The notes beneath the pieces are model-generated. The model saw nothing but the letters and a program-made list of their open reading frames with translations. It did no database searches and was not told the DNA's origin. A program made the translations under genes and the position numbers. This document shows positions 45,816 through 59,413 of a stretch of DNA of 64,000 nt, piece after piece. Each line of letters begins with the position of its first letter. The stretch's first letter is position 1. This DNA is from Parascedosporium putredinis (taxonomy: Eukaryota > Ascomycota > Sordariomycetes > Microascales > Microascaceae), in the NCBI GenBank assembly GCA_949357655.1, contig CASHTG010000012.1, positions 62,001 to 126,000 on the forward strand, read 5' to 3'.

Positions 45816-48026
45816 TTACACGGTGAGGATTCGCTGCGCAAGATCAGTCCCACTGGAGCCGCCGACTCCCGCGGCCTTGGAGAGAAGTTCGGCCCTCTTC
45901 TGCTCAACAAACTCCTTCCTCAGAGCATCCATTTGTTGCCATGGGTCGAGGGGGTATTCGCCTGATTGCTGGGGCAGTTTAGAAGAGAGTATCTTTTCGA
46001 AACTGTGACCGATTGGGTAGGGTTTGGCCAGAAGGCCATCTCGACGAATGTGCATCGAAGGCAAGCGAACGTCAAGCTATCGGCAAGTTTAGTCTCAGGC
46101 ACATTGAAGTCGAGCTCGCAGAAGATACCGCGACAGGAACGTGAGAGGAGGAGAGGTGATGGGAAGGAAAAACTTACATTGGCTATCGTATGAGCATAAA
46201 AGACACCGAGTTCATCGGCGATGTAGCGCAACCTGCCTCGGACCCACGTCCGCTGGGCATCGGTGCAAAAGTCTGAATTTTGGACGCAGGCGAGAGGGAA
46301 TGTCAAAAGTAGCCACCAAGGCCCTTTTGAGCATCCTCTTCACCACAGGCAAAGCCGGAAAGACTGACCCTCCTCATGATCTCTGGCCGGTTAGCATGCC
46401 AGGCGAGATGATAGGGAACCGTCGCGATGATGTCGGTGATGGACTCGGAGCAGATGCGCGCAGCCGCAGCGTATTCGGGCGTCGTTCGATAGTCGGCAGG
46501 CGAGCAAAGCCAGGCAACGCAGCGCAACACGGTCGATGTCAGGGTTATTCTGCTCACCCTCGCCAGGTTTATGACGCTAGCGATCCAGATATCGCGGTAT
46601 ACGTCCACCTTGCCAGGGAAGACCTCCGCCTTGGTATAGTCGCCGTCGGGAACATTGTCCTCCCAAGCAACTGTCTTGTACGACCAGTGAGCGGGAAGGT
46701 TATCGAACCATTCCTCCAAGCGCGTTTCGATAGCTCGGACATGGCTGATAGTTTCTTGGATGAGCTTGTTGACTTCCGCACTCCTCACATTAGCAGTCAT
46801 GAGTTTAGTCACATGGGCTCGGAGGGCGCCGGCTTGGATGCAAAGGTGTTGAGATTCGGTAGCAATGAGGTCGTTCACCGCATCCGAGACCCACCAGTCT
46901 ACACCCATCGCTGGGGGTTCCTGAGGCAATGGAATGGACAATCTAAAGTTCCGAAGTTAGCGATGAACATTTCCAAACTGATGTTAGATTGCCATCGTTC
47001 AGCCGCAGAAAGGCTGGGCGAGAGGGAGGGGGTGGTTAAGAATACACGGACCATTTGTGTTCTCACAGATATAAAGAGCATAAGGCCCCTCTGGCTACGC
47101 AGCTGCTCACGGCCGCGAGCCTTTGCTATTTGAATCGCGCCTTCGATGTGCTTGGCCCATATGCCCATTGTCATCTCCTTCGATGTGAGGTTCTAGATTC
47201 AAGGGTGTCAGTTTTCGGAGGCAAGCCAAAACTCCGAAGCCCCGGGCAGGTTTCCATGTATTAACTAACCTCGTAGAGTGCTAGGAGTAGAACTGCACAC
47301 AAAGTAGCATCTGACTTGGCCGCTTCCTTGTCCGTAAGAGTGGCCCGTAGGGACTTGAGGGCGCGATGGTACTGAACAATGGCTTGAGGGGAATTTGCTT
47401 GCCACGCACGTTGGGGCGGTTGCCCAAGGATGCATAGGCGCATGCGCTGAATGCGTGGACAATCGGACTGTCGGGGGCCTCGGTCTTTACCAAGGGGATG
47501 ATGAAGTGCATGAAACCCCTCGTCCCATCCTGGCGAGGGACGAGTATGAAGTTGGCGACAAAATAGCAAGTTGCGTGATACTCAGTTGAAAGATTCAGGG
47601 CACGGACGACGGTGTCGACCTCAGAAGACGCCGTGGAAGCCGGGGATCCATCTCGGTCCTGGCCGGGCTCCCGGATGGCACCAAAGTATGGCTGGTGGGG
47701 GCAACGGGTTTCTTCGCGGCGACAACAGTCTTTTGATTAGCCTTCCGGGCGCGCCGCTCGGTAGCAACGGTCTCGTTGCGATGAATTATGTCAAAATCAT
47801 CCCGATATCCCGGGCACTGGCGGCGCGATTTGGCACACTGGTTGCAAGTTGGTCTGGTTTCGTCACACTATGATGATGGATGAGTAAACATGTTCTCATA
47901 TTTCTATGCTCCATCTTCAACGGCCACAGAAGGGGATGGGAGCTGCGTGAAAGGGTCATCATCTACCTTGATTCGCCGTGTCCGGCACATCTGGCAGCCC
48001 TTTGAGGGCTTTCCGCAGTAAACCAT
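45816..48026 (-). CDS. Zn2Cys6 transcription factor with a DUF3468-type C-terminal domain
   Basis: This is a fungal-specific binuclear-zinc regulator of unknown target. Exons are 47967-48026, 47270-47867, 47052-47192, 46178-46920 and 45816-46076; the product is about 601 residues. The zinc cluster spans the first intron: GCQMCRTRRIKC, then CNQCAKSRRQCPGY, residues about 10-42. A basic linker (RRARKANQKTVVAAKK) follows. The regulatory domain includes STEYHATCYFVANFILVP, AFSACAYASLGNR, ALKSLRATLTDKEAAKSDAT, LLLALYENLTSKEMTMGIWA and VRTQMEPPAMGVDWW. It ends RYIADELGVFYAHTIANL and a helical tail. Three bases are missing, in runs at 47642-47645, 47388-47391 and 46322-46324; restored length is 602 codons. 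The acceptor of the third intron (46921) was chosen for frame and is the least certain junction. No biosynthetic cluster surrounds it. Confidence 0.88.
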
Positions 48027-50271
48027 GGTCGCAAATGATCACCGGGGCCGAAAGACAGGACGCGGCGGTGGGTGAGAGCGGCGCGGGTACGAGTGAAAAC
48101 GGTGGGCTTATATAGGTCGCGCTGCTGGAGGGCGACACCGGGCGACACCACCTACTTGTAGATGTCTTGAAGCAGAAAAAGGCTGATGAGAGAGTTTGGG
48201 CGGGGGAGAGAGAGAGCACAGGACGATGTTTTTGATATGCTTGGGTGGTTAAGAAAGCGGAGGGCTAGTTTGGGAGGGGCCAGGTCAAAACGGCAAGGAG
48301 AGTGACTGGTATTTGAACAAGATCGTCCCAACAGGATGGGTTCGGGTCAAGTTTCGCGCAGCTCTATTCAATCGAGGTCTGTTTTCCTTTGAGGGACGAA
48401 GCTCCCCCGCCCCACGCATTCCTCAAGGGCCGTCCTCCAAGGCTATATGTATGCGCTATCCTGAGTTGCTGCTCGCTGAGCCCACCCAGGACCCAGGACC
48501 CAGGTGACATTGATGGGGTCCCCCTACCCTGTCCGAGTAGGCAAACCCCCGTCTCACGTCTTGCTCGTTTTCACGCTAGTAGCATGTAACATTTGCTATC
48601 CCTGTCAGTACCCTGTCAAGTCTTCCCAATCCGTCTCCAGTTCGAGCATGGCAGGGTTCGAGGCTAGAGAGGCAGCAGAGAGGTATCCTGACCAGCCCAG
48701 CATCCGGCTAATAATATCGACACTACTTGTACTGGGAGGGGAGATACCAGTTGAATGCCTCTGTCTGTGACAAGGGTGATGAAAGGAAGGGGGGATGCAG
48801 GCCAACGGAACAGGGTAACCTCAGGAGTGGCAGTTGAGTTCCCAAACCAAGTGTACACAGTGCACAGTGCTATGGGCTAGGGAGCCAACTGTATGCCAGG
48901 GTGGAGGTCCTGTCTCAGGCCAGGCGTATGGCTCATGGAGGATTGAGGCTTCAAGGAAAGGAAAGGAGACGCCAAGGCTTCAGCCCGAGGATGTGGAACT
49001 GGGGTTTGAGGGGATTCTTCGTAGATTTTTTTCTTTCTTTTTTTTTTCTTTTTTCTTTCCTTCTCTTCTGACAGTTCCTCGAAAGTCATCTGCGAGAAGC
49101 AACGTTGATGTGTCATGCAAGAAGGAGCAAGGGTGAGAGGGTCGCAGCGACGACGGCTCCTCCACCCCATACTATTATCCCAATTGATATTCTCAACGGT
49201 GAACTGATGACTTGTAGCTGCAGGGAGAACGCCACGGCGGAGCTCTCGCCTCTGGGTCTTTGCAGTCGTTCAAGAGAGAAAGCAAAGAAAGAACACTAGA
49301 AGAAGGAAGCTCGTCTGTGGTCGGACGGCATCTTCTTCCTCTCCTCAAACTCTCCCGCGGGCGACGGCGTGGCTGGCGTTTGCTTTTCCCCATTTACTCT
49401 AGTGGGGCGCAGGGTTGGGGTGTTGTGTTATTACCGAGGACGCTCATTCTGCTGGCCAAGGAGAGACGCATCCTGATCTTGGAGAAGGGTGACTTTGCGT
49501 CCGTTCCCCTTGGCTAATTTTTTTGTGGAGGCTCCGACTCCGCCGTGCAGGTCAGGTTCGATCAAGCCGGCTTGCCTAAGAGCTACCAACCCCATTCAAT
49601 GTTGACTAGGCCCTATTCAGGACTTCCTTCTCAAAAAGAGACCCCAACAAGAGAGAAGTACCTGCCTGCTGTGTTGCGTAAGTTCATCCTTAAGGTGAAT
49701 CCCGAATCTCAAGGTGGAGCTGAGAAGAACCCCCCAAGCAAGGCCGATGGCGCGGGGTATTGATTATCGATCTGTCATGATCCCGGTGGCAATCGTGGCC
49801 CATTCGGTGCCAACGTGGGAATGGGAGGGGTCACTCGACGTGAACCTGGGGCACCAAGCAAGTTAAGCCCGGGATATATCCGTTGTGTCTCTCCAGTCGT
49901 GTCTCTAAACAAGCCAAAGGACTAGGTGATGATAGCTCTAAAGTTAAACGCGGTAAGCAATCCAAGCTTCAATTTTAGTTTCAGGGCCGTGGCTAGCCCG
50001 AGCCAAGCAGAAACGTCCACCACCGCATTCATCAACTGACAGACGTGGTAGATGAATCAATCATAGAAGAAGCTCTTTCCACACAGAGAGGAGGGGCAGG
50101 GCATACGAAGCAGAGCACCCAACGCAAACATGGTGGCAAAAATGTTTGAGAATAACGACCATTGCCTCGGTACACGGTGCATATATCGATGAGGGCAGTT
50201 GGATATCCATGAAGCACAAAGACCCATTAGTTAATGATATTCTAGGTTGTATGTATGATCCATGATCCATA

Positions 50272-51027
50272 TTGATCTGTTCAATTGATCGGCCAGCCCT
50301 CTCTCTTGGCGTAATCTACATGGGCACCTGCTCCTGTCGACAGGCAACCCCTCCACCTTTCCACCGATATCCCCCACCACCACAGCCATATACCGAGGTG
50401 TTCTTGAGCACGTATACCGCTCGTCGAGGATTCAATCAGGAGTGGGCACAAGAGGGACAAAGGAACATCTGGAGTCTCTCGACGAAGCCTGCCGCTCCTG
50501 AGCATCCAGGTTTAAAATGCCCTGAGGCGGGAAAGTACAACAAGGTCCAGTCGTGGTGCATGTCGATCGCGAGGCCAAGAAGTCGAGGCCACGAGTGCAC
50601 GGACCCGCCGAGGTTATTCTCCACCCCTGGTCCCTTCACATCAGTATCATCGTTGCTTGCCGCGGGATGGGACTGCAGGGGAAAATGGAATGGTAATAAA
50701 ACTCTGTTTGAATATCCGGATTCTCTGCCCTCTCTCCCAGGCTGGATCCCATGCATCAGTAGATTGCCTGCATCCAAGTCCTGGATGAAGTTCCTCGGTA
50801 CAACTTGCCCACGTACTTGGAATGGATGCGAGGGGAAGGGAGTTTTCAGGTTGCATAGTGTAGGCCACGGAGGATGTGGTGGATCACTTCACTTGTATCA
50901 CATCACTCATGACCCCAGAGATTGGCATCGAGATGGGATATTGGCAAGGAACATCATTCAGCTCCCAAAACCCGATCGTGGGGAAGTTATATTGCCAGGA
51001 GGCATTTCCCCAACAAGTACATCGTAG
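50272..51027 (+). CDS. Open reading frame of 251 codons, function unknown
   Basis: This is the longest uninterrupted frame in the 48-59 kb gap. It is Pro-, Trp- and Cys-rich (near the start GTCSCRQATPPPFHRYPPPP), with no signal peptide, membrane segment, repeat or known domain. The codon third positions are mixed and there is no splice evidence. Opposite-strand and alternative frames are also open in places. It may be a lineage-specific gene or chance. Confidence 0.15.
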   Translation: MICSIDRPALSLGVIYMGTCSCRQATPPPFHRYPPPPQPYTEVFLSTYTARRGFNQEWAQEGQRNIWSLSTKPAAPEHPGLKCPEAGKYNKVQSWCMSIARPRSRGHECTDPPRLFSTPGPFTSVSSLLAAGWDCRGKWNGNKTLFEYPDSLPSLPGWIPCISRLPASKSWMKFLGTTCPRTWNGCEGKGVFRLHSVGHGGCGGSLHLYHITHDPRDWHRDGILARNIIQLPKPDRGEVILPGGISPTSTS

Positions 51028-52121
51028 ATGATACCAATCTTACCTTGTTGTTGGCGGCATGCGATCCAAAAACAAGGTGGGTGGGGAATGAGGGAGCTAG
51101 CCGCATCATCTCACATCTCCAAGTCAAATCTTGGAGTGGCAGACGACTTCGTACTTGGAGGAGGAAGACATTCTTCTGTCCTCCCCCACCCTCCCACCCT
51201 AGCACCTGTCCGAGCCAAGTCATGGGTGTGCGGATGGCAAGCTGCACAGCAAGTCGGTGTTGGGGCCTGGCCAAACGAGTGAGCAAACCCCCGACATTTG
51301 GAGAAGTACATTATTATTACACTATGTACATCTAACCTGACCCTTGACCATGCCTTGACCATGACTAGCCCACCCGGAATGCTTCTCCACTGAGCGTCAA
51401 AATTTGCTCCGATGGTCTCGCGCCTGCTAATAATACCGGTGTGTTGAGCAAGCCAGAAGCCACACAACCACACCACCCGGCTGTGAGGGAGACGGGTACA
51501 ACGGGCAGGGTAGGGAGGGGCAAGGACTAGGGTGTCTTTCTTCGATGGCATCCGAGGATGGAGGCCTGGAGGCACGGTGCCATCTACATACATAGTGTAG
51601 AGTCATCATATCATGTGGTATTATTATATCAACAGTTACGCTTCGAATTGACCCGCTTTGTTTGCTCAGAGGTAGCAGTCAGCGAGAGGGGCGAAGAGGC
51701 AGAAGAATCAATACCTCGTACTTCTTCAATGACTGACGGGAGAAAAGATGAAGACGGATCCCCCATCCAGAGACGGATGGTCTGGACCTGCAGGGAGGGG
51801 GCAAGGGTGAAAAGTGGCGTGTAAGTCGTGACTGGTCAAAGGGGCTAGAGAGCGCGGATAGATTCGACGGACCTTCTCGTCCCTGCCATGCAAACTCTGC
51901 CCATCTAGGATCTAGGTAGAGATGTGGGGCATTGTGATAAGGACGTGCGCCCTCACAAGAGGAGCTCAAGATGCCGGGCAGATGCGAGGGGAACGAGGGT
52001 CCGGGGGAGAGCGACGTTTGTCAAGAGAATATTGCACTTCGCACTTGTAATGCTGGTAATATTATTCAAGAAGGAGACCAAGACATGTCGAGAAGCAGCT
52101 AAGCCACGAGAAACCTACAAC

Positions 52122-52151
52122 CACACGCACACGCACACACACACACACACA
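52122..52151. repeat. CA microsatellite
   Basis: A (CA)n run with two early CG interruptions, in noncoding DNA. Confidence 0.85.
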
Positions 52152-52858
52152 AGTAGGAACATTGAAGAAAAGAAAAAAGAATTAACCCACCCCCGACATG
52201 GCACTGTACTCTATTAGCGCGCTTTCAGAGTGGCTCCACGCACTAAAGAAACATTGATCAATTTAGGCCTCTCCTCTGGCCCTCTCACTACCTTCTAATG
52301 CAATCAATGGCAAGATTCCGGAAGGGGGCTAGGTTGCGAAACGGGTCCTGAATTGAGTTTGGGGTGGAAAAGATGGACGACGCCAAACGCGTTCGAAGAT
52401 TTCATCATGCGGGGTGGCAGTGTTTGTTTGACAATCGAATTGGGGCACCGTAAAAGGACGCCTTTTATTAGTGCGACATCGACCGCCAGCGTACTAATAA
52501 TAATCCTCGACCGCCGAATGATATGGCCAAAAGCTAAAATAGAGCCACGAGCTGGGGGCGGGGCGCTCGATGAGAGGGGGGCATCCATGATCGAACCAGA
52601 GAACAGAACGACGACTACATCCAAGTATTGATTGGTATTAATATTATCTCGTCTCGTTTCTGAGATTGAACAATGAGGATGATGCGCCAAGATGCCTCGG
52701 CTCTTTGGCTTGGCAAATCCACTCCCACCACTCTGGGGCTGGTGGCCATTTTGTAGGTTGCATTTTTGGACACATCTGGCCAAGTCTCGGGGATAAACAG
52801 GCATAACATAACACTCGATGGCGGCTCAGGGTGCAGGGAAGATGGTGACGCAAGGCGG

Positions 52859-52905
52859 TCGACCATCTACCATTGACCATCGGCCATCGACCACCGACCA
52901 TCGAG
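52859..52905. repeat. Imperfect tandem repeat, unit about ACCATCGACC
   Basis: About six degenerate copies of a 7-10 base CCAT(C/T)GACC-like unit occur head to tail. It looks like a small minisatellite. Confidence 0.6.
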
Positions 52906-53594
52906 CAAGGTTGGGCTGAGAATCTTTGGAAAGATCGCATGCCCTTTCCTCGACGGGGCGGACGGCTCGACCCAGCTATTCGTCCAAGGATAATACTTTG
53001 TTCACCAGCTCGCAAGTTGCTTAGCTGCTCGCTGCCCGCTGCCTAGGACTAGGCGTAGATCCGAAAAGCTGTTAGCTGTTCCCTCGACTTATTAGTCGCG
53101 TGGATCCTCCTCCAAAGCAAGTAAGGGTCGCGCGCAATGGAAGCCGCGGATACTTGTGGGCCATGCTAGCCCCCAGTCCTTTATTACGAAGTAGTTCCAC
53201 CGTTGGGTTGGAAGAATCCGTTAAGCCGTTCAAATTCCTTCGCAAGGTCGGCGATGGTGGGATACTATTATCGATTCATGTGCCCCCGCTGGTCTAGCAA
53301 GCAAGAACAGCGGTAGTGCCTTGATACATTGATAGACGACGCTGGCTTGGCTAGCAAAGGATATACAAGTGCACCTTCGCCACCAAGGCGTGGGCAATGA
53401 AACGGCAAGGTTTGCTCAAGGGCGAGGAGCCGTGATGTCGGACCAGTCCCGATGGATTTTTCAACTCCACGAACCACGTTGAGTGCTCAGGGACGGCTGA
53501 GTCTCGCACCCTCCAAGACACGAAACAAGGGTGGAGGGTGACATGGATGCACCAGATTCAAAGTCCGAAGTACTTCGGTATTACTGGGCCCATC

Positions 53595-53630
53595 TTTTTT
53601 CTTTTTCTTTTTCTTTTTTTTTCTTTCTTC
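53595..53630. repeat. Polypyrimidine tract, TTTTTC units
   Basis: A run of T's broken by regular single C's, in noncoding DNA. Confidence 0.7.
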
Positions 53631-56600
53631 ACGCGCCTCAAGAGATGCACGCTCACAACACATCCTTTCACCTACCTTGTGCTCTTGATACTATTGCCTT
53701 GCTTTCCCAGTCACAACTCCGCAATACTGCATGTACCGAGAGGCAGCTCGGGCAGGCAAGTATTGAGCCCAGAACTGCAGCAAGTACAAGTCATTAATAT
53801 CTGGAGTAACCAAAGACGTTAAATATTCGTCAGGGCGTATAAACACCCCTCCATTGAAGTAAACTCGAAAGCCTTTGCTCAGTCTGAGACCCTACCGCCC
53901 ACGCAGCCCCAGTGTCCCGGTTACGACCCCAATTACCCCGACGAGTATCAAAAGACAAAGTCAGTATAAAAGGCGGAAGTCAGGTGTGTTAAGCAGATGC
54001 TCCTACCGACCGAAGCCACCAGACGCCAACTCCCGAGCTCTCCCCTCGTACGCTCGCCTTACACCCCAAGCAGCCTCTTGAAACCTGCCAATATTAGGGC
54101 CAGTTCAAGGGTGCGAGAAAGCCGCTTGCCCCAAGTGGAAGTGTCGAATGTTGACCGACGCTTGACAGGTTAACAATTCACCTGCACTCGTCACCGTCAC
54201 TGCTTCGCTTCTTTTTTTCTTTTTTCTTTTTTTCCACCTGGCCACTACGCCTGCCTTAGCGTGTTCGGAACTTGATGAGCCCCAGGTCTAGGGCCAAGAT
54301 GAAGGCAATCTGATCTCCCTTTCCCTCCCGCATCCTGGCATAACCCCTAGTGGTGGTGTTGTAATGTCGTCTGCAGGATGTGGCGTTCTCGAAGCAGACC
54401 ACGCGCATCCATCTCTTTGATCCTATCAGTCCTAGTCGACAAGGAAGTCGACAACTTCCTCGGCTCTTCCATTGTCCCTTTTACCTCGTACGTTCGCGAG
54501 GATTTCCATGGATGTAATAATGATACACCTCTTCACTTCACTCACACGCAGGCACGCACTTGCTTTAATATTATGGACCCCACCACGCCGTCTCCATTCG
54601 TGTTCATTCGTGTTCCAAGACCCTCTATTCGCCCATGCGCAAGTCGCTCCTGGGGTGGCAGTGCTCACATCTCGTTTTGTTTCAAAAAAGCAAAACGAGT
54701 CAAGTGGGCAGAGCCTAGAAAGCGCGGACGTTTCGAGAAGTTCGCCAAGTTGAGCATTAGCGGCCTGGAGAAGACAAAGGCCCTCGCACTCATCGGGTTC
54801 ACCTTGTTCGCATCCAAGTATCTAAATGAAGCGGAACCTGGCCCGCAGGTCTAGATCCCCTGCTCGTTGCTGGTCTTCCTTGGACTTGGCCCAAATCCCA
54901 ACTTTACAAGTAGTGACGGATGACGTCTATTCGTCACCAGCTCAAAACCTCCACAGATGCTCTTCACCTTCCAACTTCCCTGAGACGCGTAAAATCACAC
55001 ATCCATGTCGTACGTGCTCGGTGTAGATGATCACTTCTGTATACCGGCATGGTCCCCCGGCCCGGCCATCCCCTGCGTCTCCCCAATATTATCTGTCTTG
55101 CCTATTTTCTGATCTTGCCCCAAATCTCTCGCGCAATAATACACATACGGCTTCGAAGGGCTTTAGTCAATGGCAATAGATCAGTTCTTCCCAGAATGAC
55201 TGACCAGGGGCGGATCTGCGGAGGCTCGCCCCCCTCCCCCTTGGTGCGCCTCGCTGCTCCCATTGTCCATTTGCCATTCTCCCTTCTCCGATCTTCAGGT
55301 CCTTTCGCGGATCATACTTGCACCCCCCTCCCTTCTTCTTCTCGCCCCATTTTGTTGTTCTTGATCTCCAAACGTTAGCGTGCCGTGTTTCCTCCATGCT
55401 ATCCTCGCCATAAAGGGCACAATGCAGACAGAAAAAGTGACGTCGTAGCGAAGTGTCCCCCCCTTTCTCAAATCGTACCTCACCTCGCAGCAGCCGAGCA
55501 CAAAATTGAACCTCGGACTGCGACGCTAGAGAGCCTGCATATCACGAGAGAGAGCCGCCTCCTCCACCCCGTCTGCAAAGGACTCTACTCTATTATTCCC
55601 CTGCCGTTCCTAAGGATGGATGCGTATGTGTGATGATATGCGATGCGTGGTCCGGGGTGCGCATCCACGCATTGGAGCTGAGAGTTCATTTTCTGCTGCT
55701 CTTAGACAAAAGCTTGATCTCCGCGTTCAGAGTATGGTACGCCAATTGCTGATCCGGTGAGACCCAAGCCTCGCTTCCGGCCTTGGTGGTTCATGCCAGG
55801 AACTACAAAGTACGGCCGAGACGGCAGGGGGTTGCGCTTGGAGGGACGAACGTGGTGAACCATTCCGGTTTGGAGGAGATCTGGCGATCCGGAGTTGGTC
55901 CTTAAGTGAACGCTAGCTAGGCATGCTGGGAGCAAAGGCGAGAGGCACTTGACGATATCTCACCGCCTCGAACTTGGTGGATATTATCAACGGACAAATT
56001 AGCCAGTATCATCATAACCCTTAATGACTTTGCGGGTTCGGTGATAATAACCAACAGCAGTTCATCAAAGTGTCTGCAGGGATACATGCTGTACCACAAA
56101 ACAGCACAGGCTCCGCTCCATCGGCGGAAGCCGGACAAACACACTCGCCCAGATCACCTCCTGCCTCTTTTGCCGCTTTTCTCGGGGATGTAAGATCTAT
56201 TACAGGTACTTGCACTAATAGTACATTGATCCATGGATCAATGCCCCTCAGGACAGTTGGCTGCACACGCCCGATGGAAGACGCGACAAGGTGGATGCGG
56301 GTTATTCCTTGACGGAGTTAAGCGGTCGAGAACTCAGCAACGCCCGCGCTTCCCATTATTCCTCCCCTTGGCCCCTTGGGGGATACTAATCCATTTTCAA
56401 CAAAGTGGCTTTGATAATACCAGAAAAATCTCCTAGCACACCGATGGAACCAGTTGCGCGATACTTTGAAGAATACACAACGTCGGCTTGATTTGGCGGC
56501 TTAGTCATTCAGCTTTGCCTTGCACGAACGCCTTTCCTATGATGCGCGAACCATTAATATCGAAACATATTGTTCTTGTTCCCCGAGCCGCCCCAATCTC

Positions 56601-58371
56601 CATCTATCCGGACGGTAAGTATTAATACCCTCTCGAAGCATGCGCCGGGAAAAGAAAAAGAAAAAAAGGGAAAAAAAGATCCATGCGTACCCTAGCGGTA
56701 TTTGTGTCGGCAGCCCAACCCGCGGATTCGCAACAGCCGGACCGGGCATTCTGGCCGCCCCCATCCCCATGCACCACCCCTCTTCTCCCTCCCAGGTACA
56801 GTTGCACAACCAGGATCTCCCCGTCTCTGGTACGCGGACGTGCGCCGTACCTCCGCTAGGTAGTGGGGTAAGCCTTTGCATCCATTGATCCCTTGAAATC
56901 CACACTCCTCACCATTTCAAAAGAGGCAGAAGAGGCGGGTGAGCTTTAAATGTTACCGAGAGGCAAAGGTGAGTTAGACTATGGCAGACCTCTCTTCTTT
57001 GTCACTCTCGTCAACCGACCATATAGTCCTCATCCTGCACCTATTAATCACCCTTTTCGAAAACAAAAATCGCTAGCACTCATCAAGAGATAGAGAGACC
57101 TGAGGAGGGCCAAAAAGAAAAGAGAGAAAAGATAAAAAGAAAAAAGTATCATGAAGGAAAGGGCTGCATGGCGAACTGCTCCGCATCTTTTCTCTGGCGT
57201 GTATGTACCAAGGCCGTCAGGGATGCGATAAAGATGGCAGCAAAGACAGCGAGGCATAGATTCTCTCTCGAGATCATACCTGTACACCATGGATGTTTAC
57301 CCCTTCCTCTCGGGACGTGCAAGGTAATCGTTCAATCCTTGAGCATGCCCACTTTGGCGGCTCAACCAAAAGACCGTCTGAGCACAGAGGTTCGGAACTC
57401 CCCGGCCGGCTCTCTAGATATTGTGCCTTTAGAGCATAATGCCTCACATGTAGCCTTGGTTTCCTTTCCTTTTCCTCAAGGGTACAAGAATAGAACAAAC
57501 GTGCAACAGGGCGCGCACATACTTGCCCCCCGGCCTCTCTCACACGCGCGTTCTCCGCACACGTTTCCCCGAATGACAAATACCGGATGCTACTATCTCT
57601 TCGCCCCTCTCAGGCGCTCTGTCGAGCCTTCGTAGCAACTTGAAAGCCACGCAGTTTTTGAAAAAGGCGCTTGGGGGAAGGGTGGGAGGGGAGGGCTTCA
57701 TCAAAATCACTGCAAGGGATAGAGGGGCGGGTGGCCAGGTTTCGTGAGTGTTCAGTTGTTTCGGGGAGCGGCCGGAGTGATGAGTGCTCGCTCCGCCCTG
57801 ACTCTTCGTTTCCCGACCGTTGCTTGTGCATGTCGATTACACGTATTTCCTGTCCTTAGCACACGAGCTATCCTCGGTTCACTTGATGATATCAGAAAGT
57901 CGCTGCGCTTTCACTAGCCTCAGACCCTCCAAAGTGACACCTATGGATCTACTATAAGGGAATTCCCCACAGGAAGGCCTCGACTAGAGTATCTCGATCT
58001 TGCACTTTCGTTTCGCATAACGCTGATGGCGGACGAAATAACCCACACAACCTCGAGTGCTTGCATGGACAACCAACCGAGGAACACACCCAGCATGTTG
58101 TCACAAATGGCTCACAATGGCTACGTGTATACATGATTGGTAAACGCGCTTGTATACTTGTAATTGCGGAACGAGCGAGCTGGCAGAGACGAGGAATAGC
58201 TTGTCCGTCAACTTCAAGAAACCCGCCGCTCGTTCTATAGACTTTTCTCTTTTTAAAAAGACAAAAAAAAAAGAAACCCCCGTTTTTTCTTCTTCTTGCG
58301 GAACTGGATTGACATCCCCTCTTTACCCCATCTAGATGAAAACAATCGCGCTGCAAACAGAGAAAGGAGAA

Positions 58372-58402
58372 GAAGCAAAGCAAAGCAAAGCAGAGCAAAA
58401 CA
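58372..58402. repeat. GCAAA pentamer repeat
   Basis: About five to six tandem copies of GCAAA with one substitution, in noncoding DNA. Confidence 0.7.
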
Positions 58403-59108
58403 AAATCTCTCCCGGCTGGAAATAAACAGGTGCTGTTACAAGCTGGCCAGAAGACGGGAACCTTGAACAGCAGAAAAAGAAGAGAAATGAGAAGGTGTCC
58501 AAGATAAGTGATCTCAGCACTAGCGGAGCACAGCACTATGTCAAGGGAGGGTCGGGAGGGAAGCGTTAGAAAGGAAAGGGTAAGAGAGGGGATTGGGGGC
58601 AACTGGCTGAACAGAACTAGCAAACCGATTTGGACGCTACGCCTGTCCATGAAACAGAGTGGAAAGCACATCGCCCATCAAATTCAGACAACGAGACCGG
58701 GGAGAGGGGGTGAACACATGCGTTAACCAACAGAAAGCTTCAGCTGGAAAGGGTGTACGCAATGAATGCCTTCTCCCTACCAACCCGATCCTTCACTGTC
58801 CCGCCATGTCTCCATGGCAGCTACCCATCACATCACCTGTGGCTCGCCTAAGTAAACAGCCGACGTCTTTGTACGCCCGCATGTTGACCGTACCCTTCCA
58901 CCCGCACCCCCTGCTGGCTCTGAGCATGGGGATTGGGCCACCGACTCGCCGCTGCATCGTCGATTCCTCCTTCACTTTCCCCCTTCCGGTCCAGGCCTCG
59001 CCCCATCCATCGCACGAGGGGTCTTTGGCAGAGACGAAAGGTTGTGGAACTTTAACCGGAATACACCGAGATAAACCCTGGCCTACCACAAAGGGCCCTC
59101 CACTCAAC

Positions 59109-59135
59109 TCTCTCCCTCTCTCTCTCTCTCTCTCC
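59109..59135. repeat. CT microsatellite
   Basis: A (CT)n run interrupted once by CC, about 280 bases past the MSN5 stop, probably in or beyond its 3' UTR. Confidence 0.8.
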
Positions 59136-59413
59136 CACAACCGCCTCGGAGCCTTGGTCATCCCTTCTCCATGCGCTCTCTTTCGCCTCTCTTTCGCCTC
59201 TTTTTCGCCGCCTCTCTTTCTTCCGTGCTGCCGTTCAATACATACCCCCTCCCCTCCTCTCCTTCCCCTCCCCTCTCTACCATACTCCACTTGCTCCGCA
59301 CCTCCCCCTCCCATCTACAATGGTATACGGTGGGTGCATATATTATGTGGAGTACCTCGCTATTAGCCTGGCCGAGCGAAAGAGGGTTCTTGAGTAGTGG
59401 TACAATCAAGCTT

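Larger units (their letters stand above)
48027..59413. other. 11.4 kb stretch without a supported gene
   Basis: This lies between the start of the Zn2Cys6 gene and the MSN5 stop. I checked all open frames above 60 codons for recognisable domains and found none. It carries many polypyrimidine/polypurine tracts (49025-49073, 53595-53630, 54208-54233, 56647-56680, 57110-57150, 58255-58292) and several simple repeats, listed separately. Long frames at 50272-51027 (+), 54378-54854 (+), 57952-58671 (-) and 58659-59366 (+) have no family similarity; the last two are low-complexity. Indel density elsewhere means a poorly conserved gene could be missed. Confidence 0.5.

Noticed and set aside
57952..59366. 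239- and 235-codon frames on opposite strands
   Set aside because: Both run through CT-rich and A-rich simple sequence where stops are rare; translations are low-complexity. The plus frame also overlaps the MSN5 3' end.
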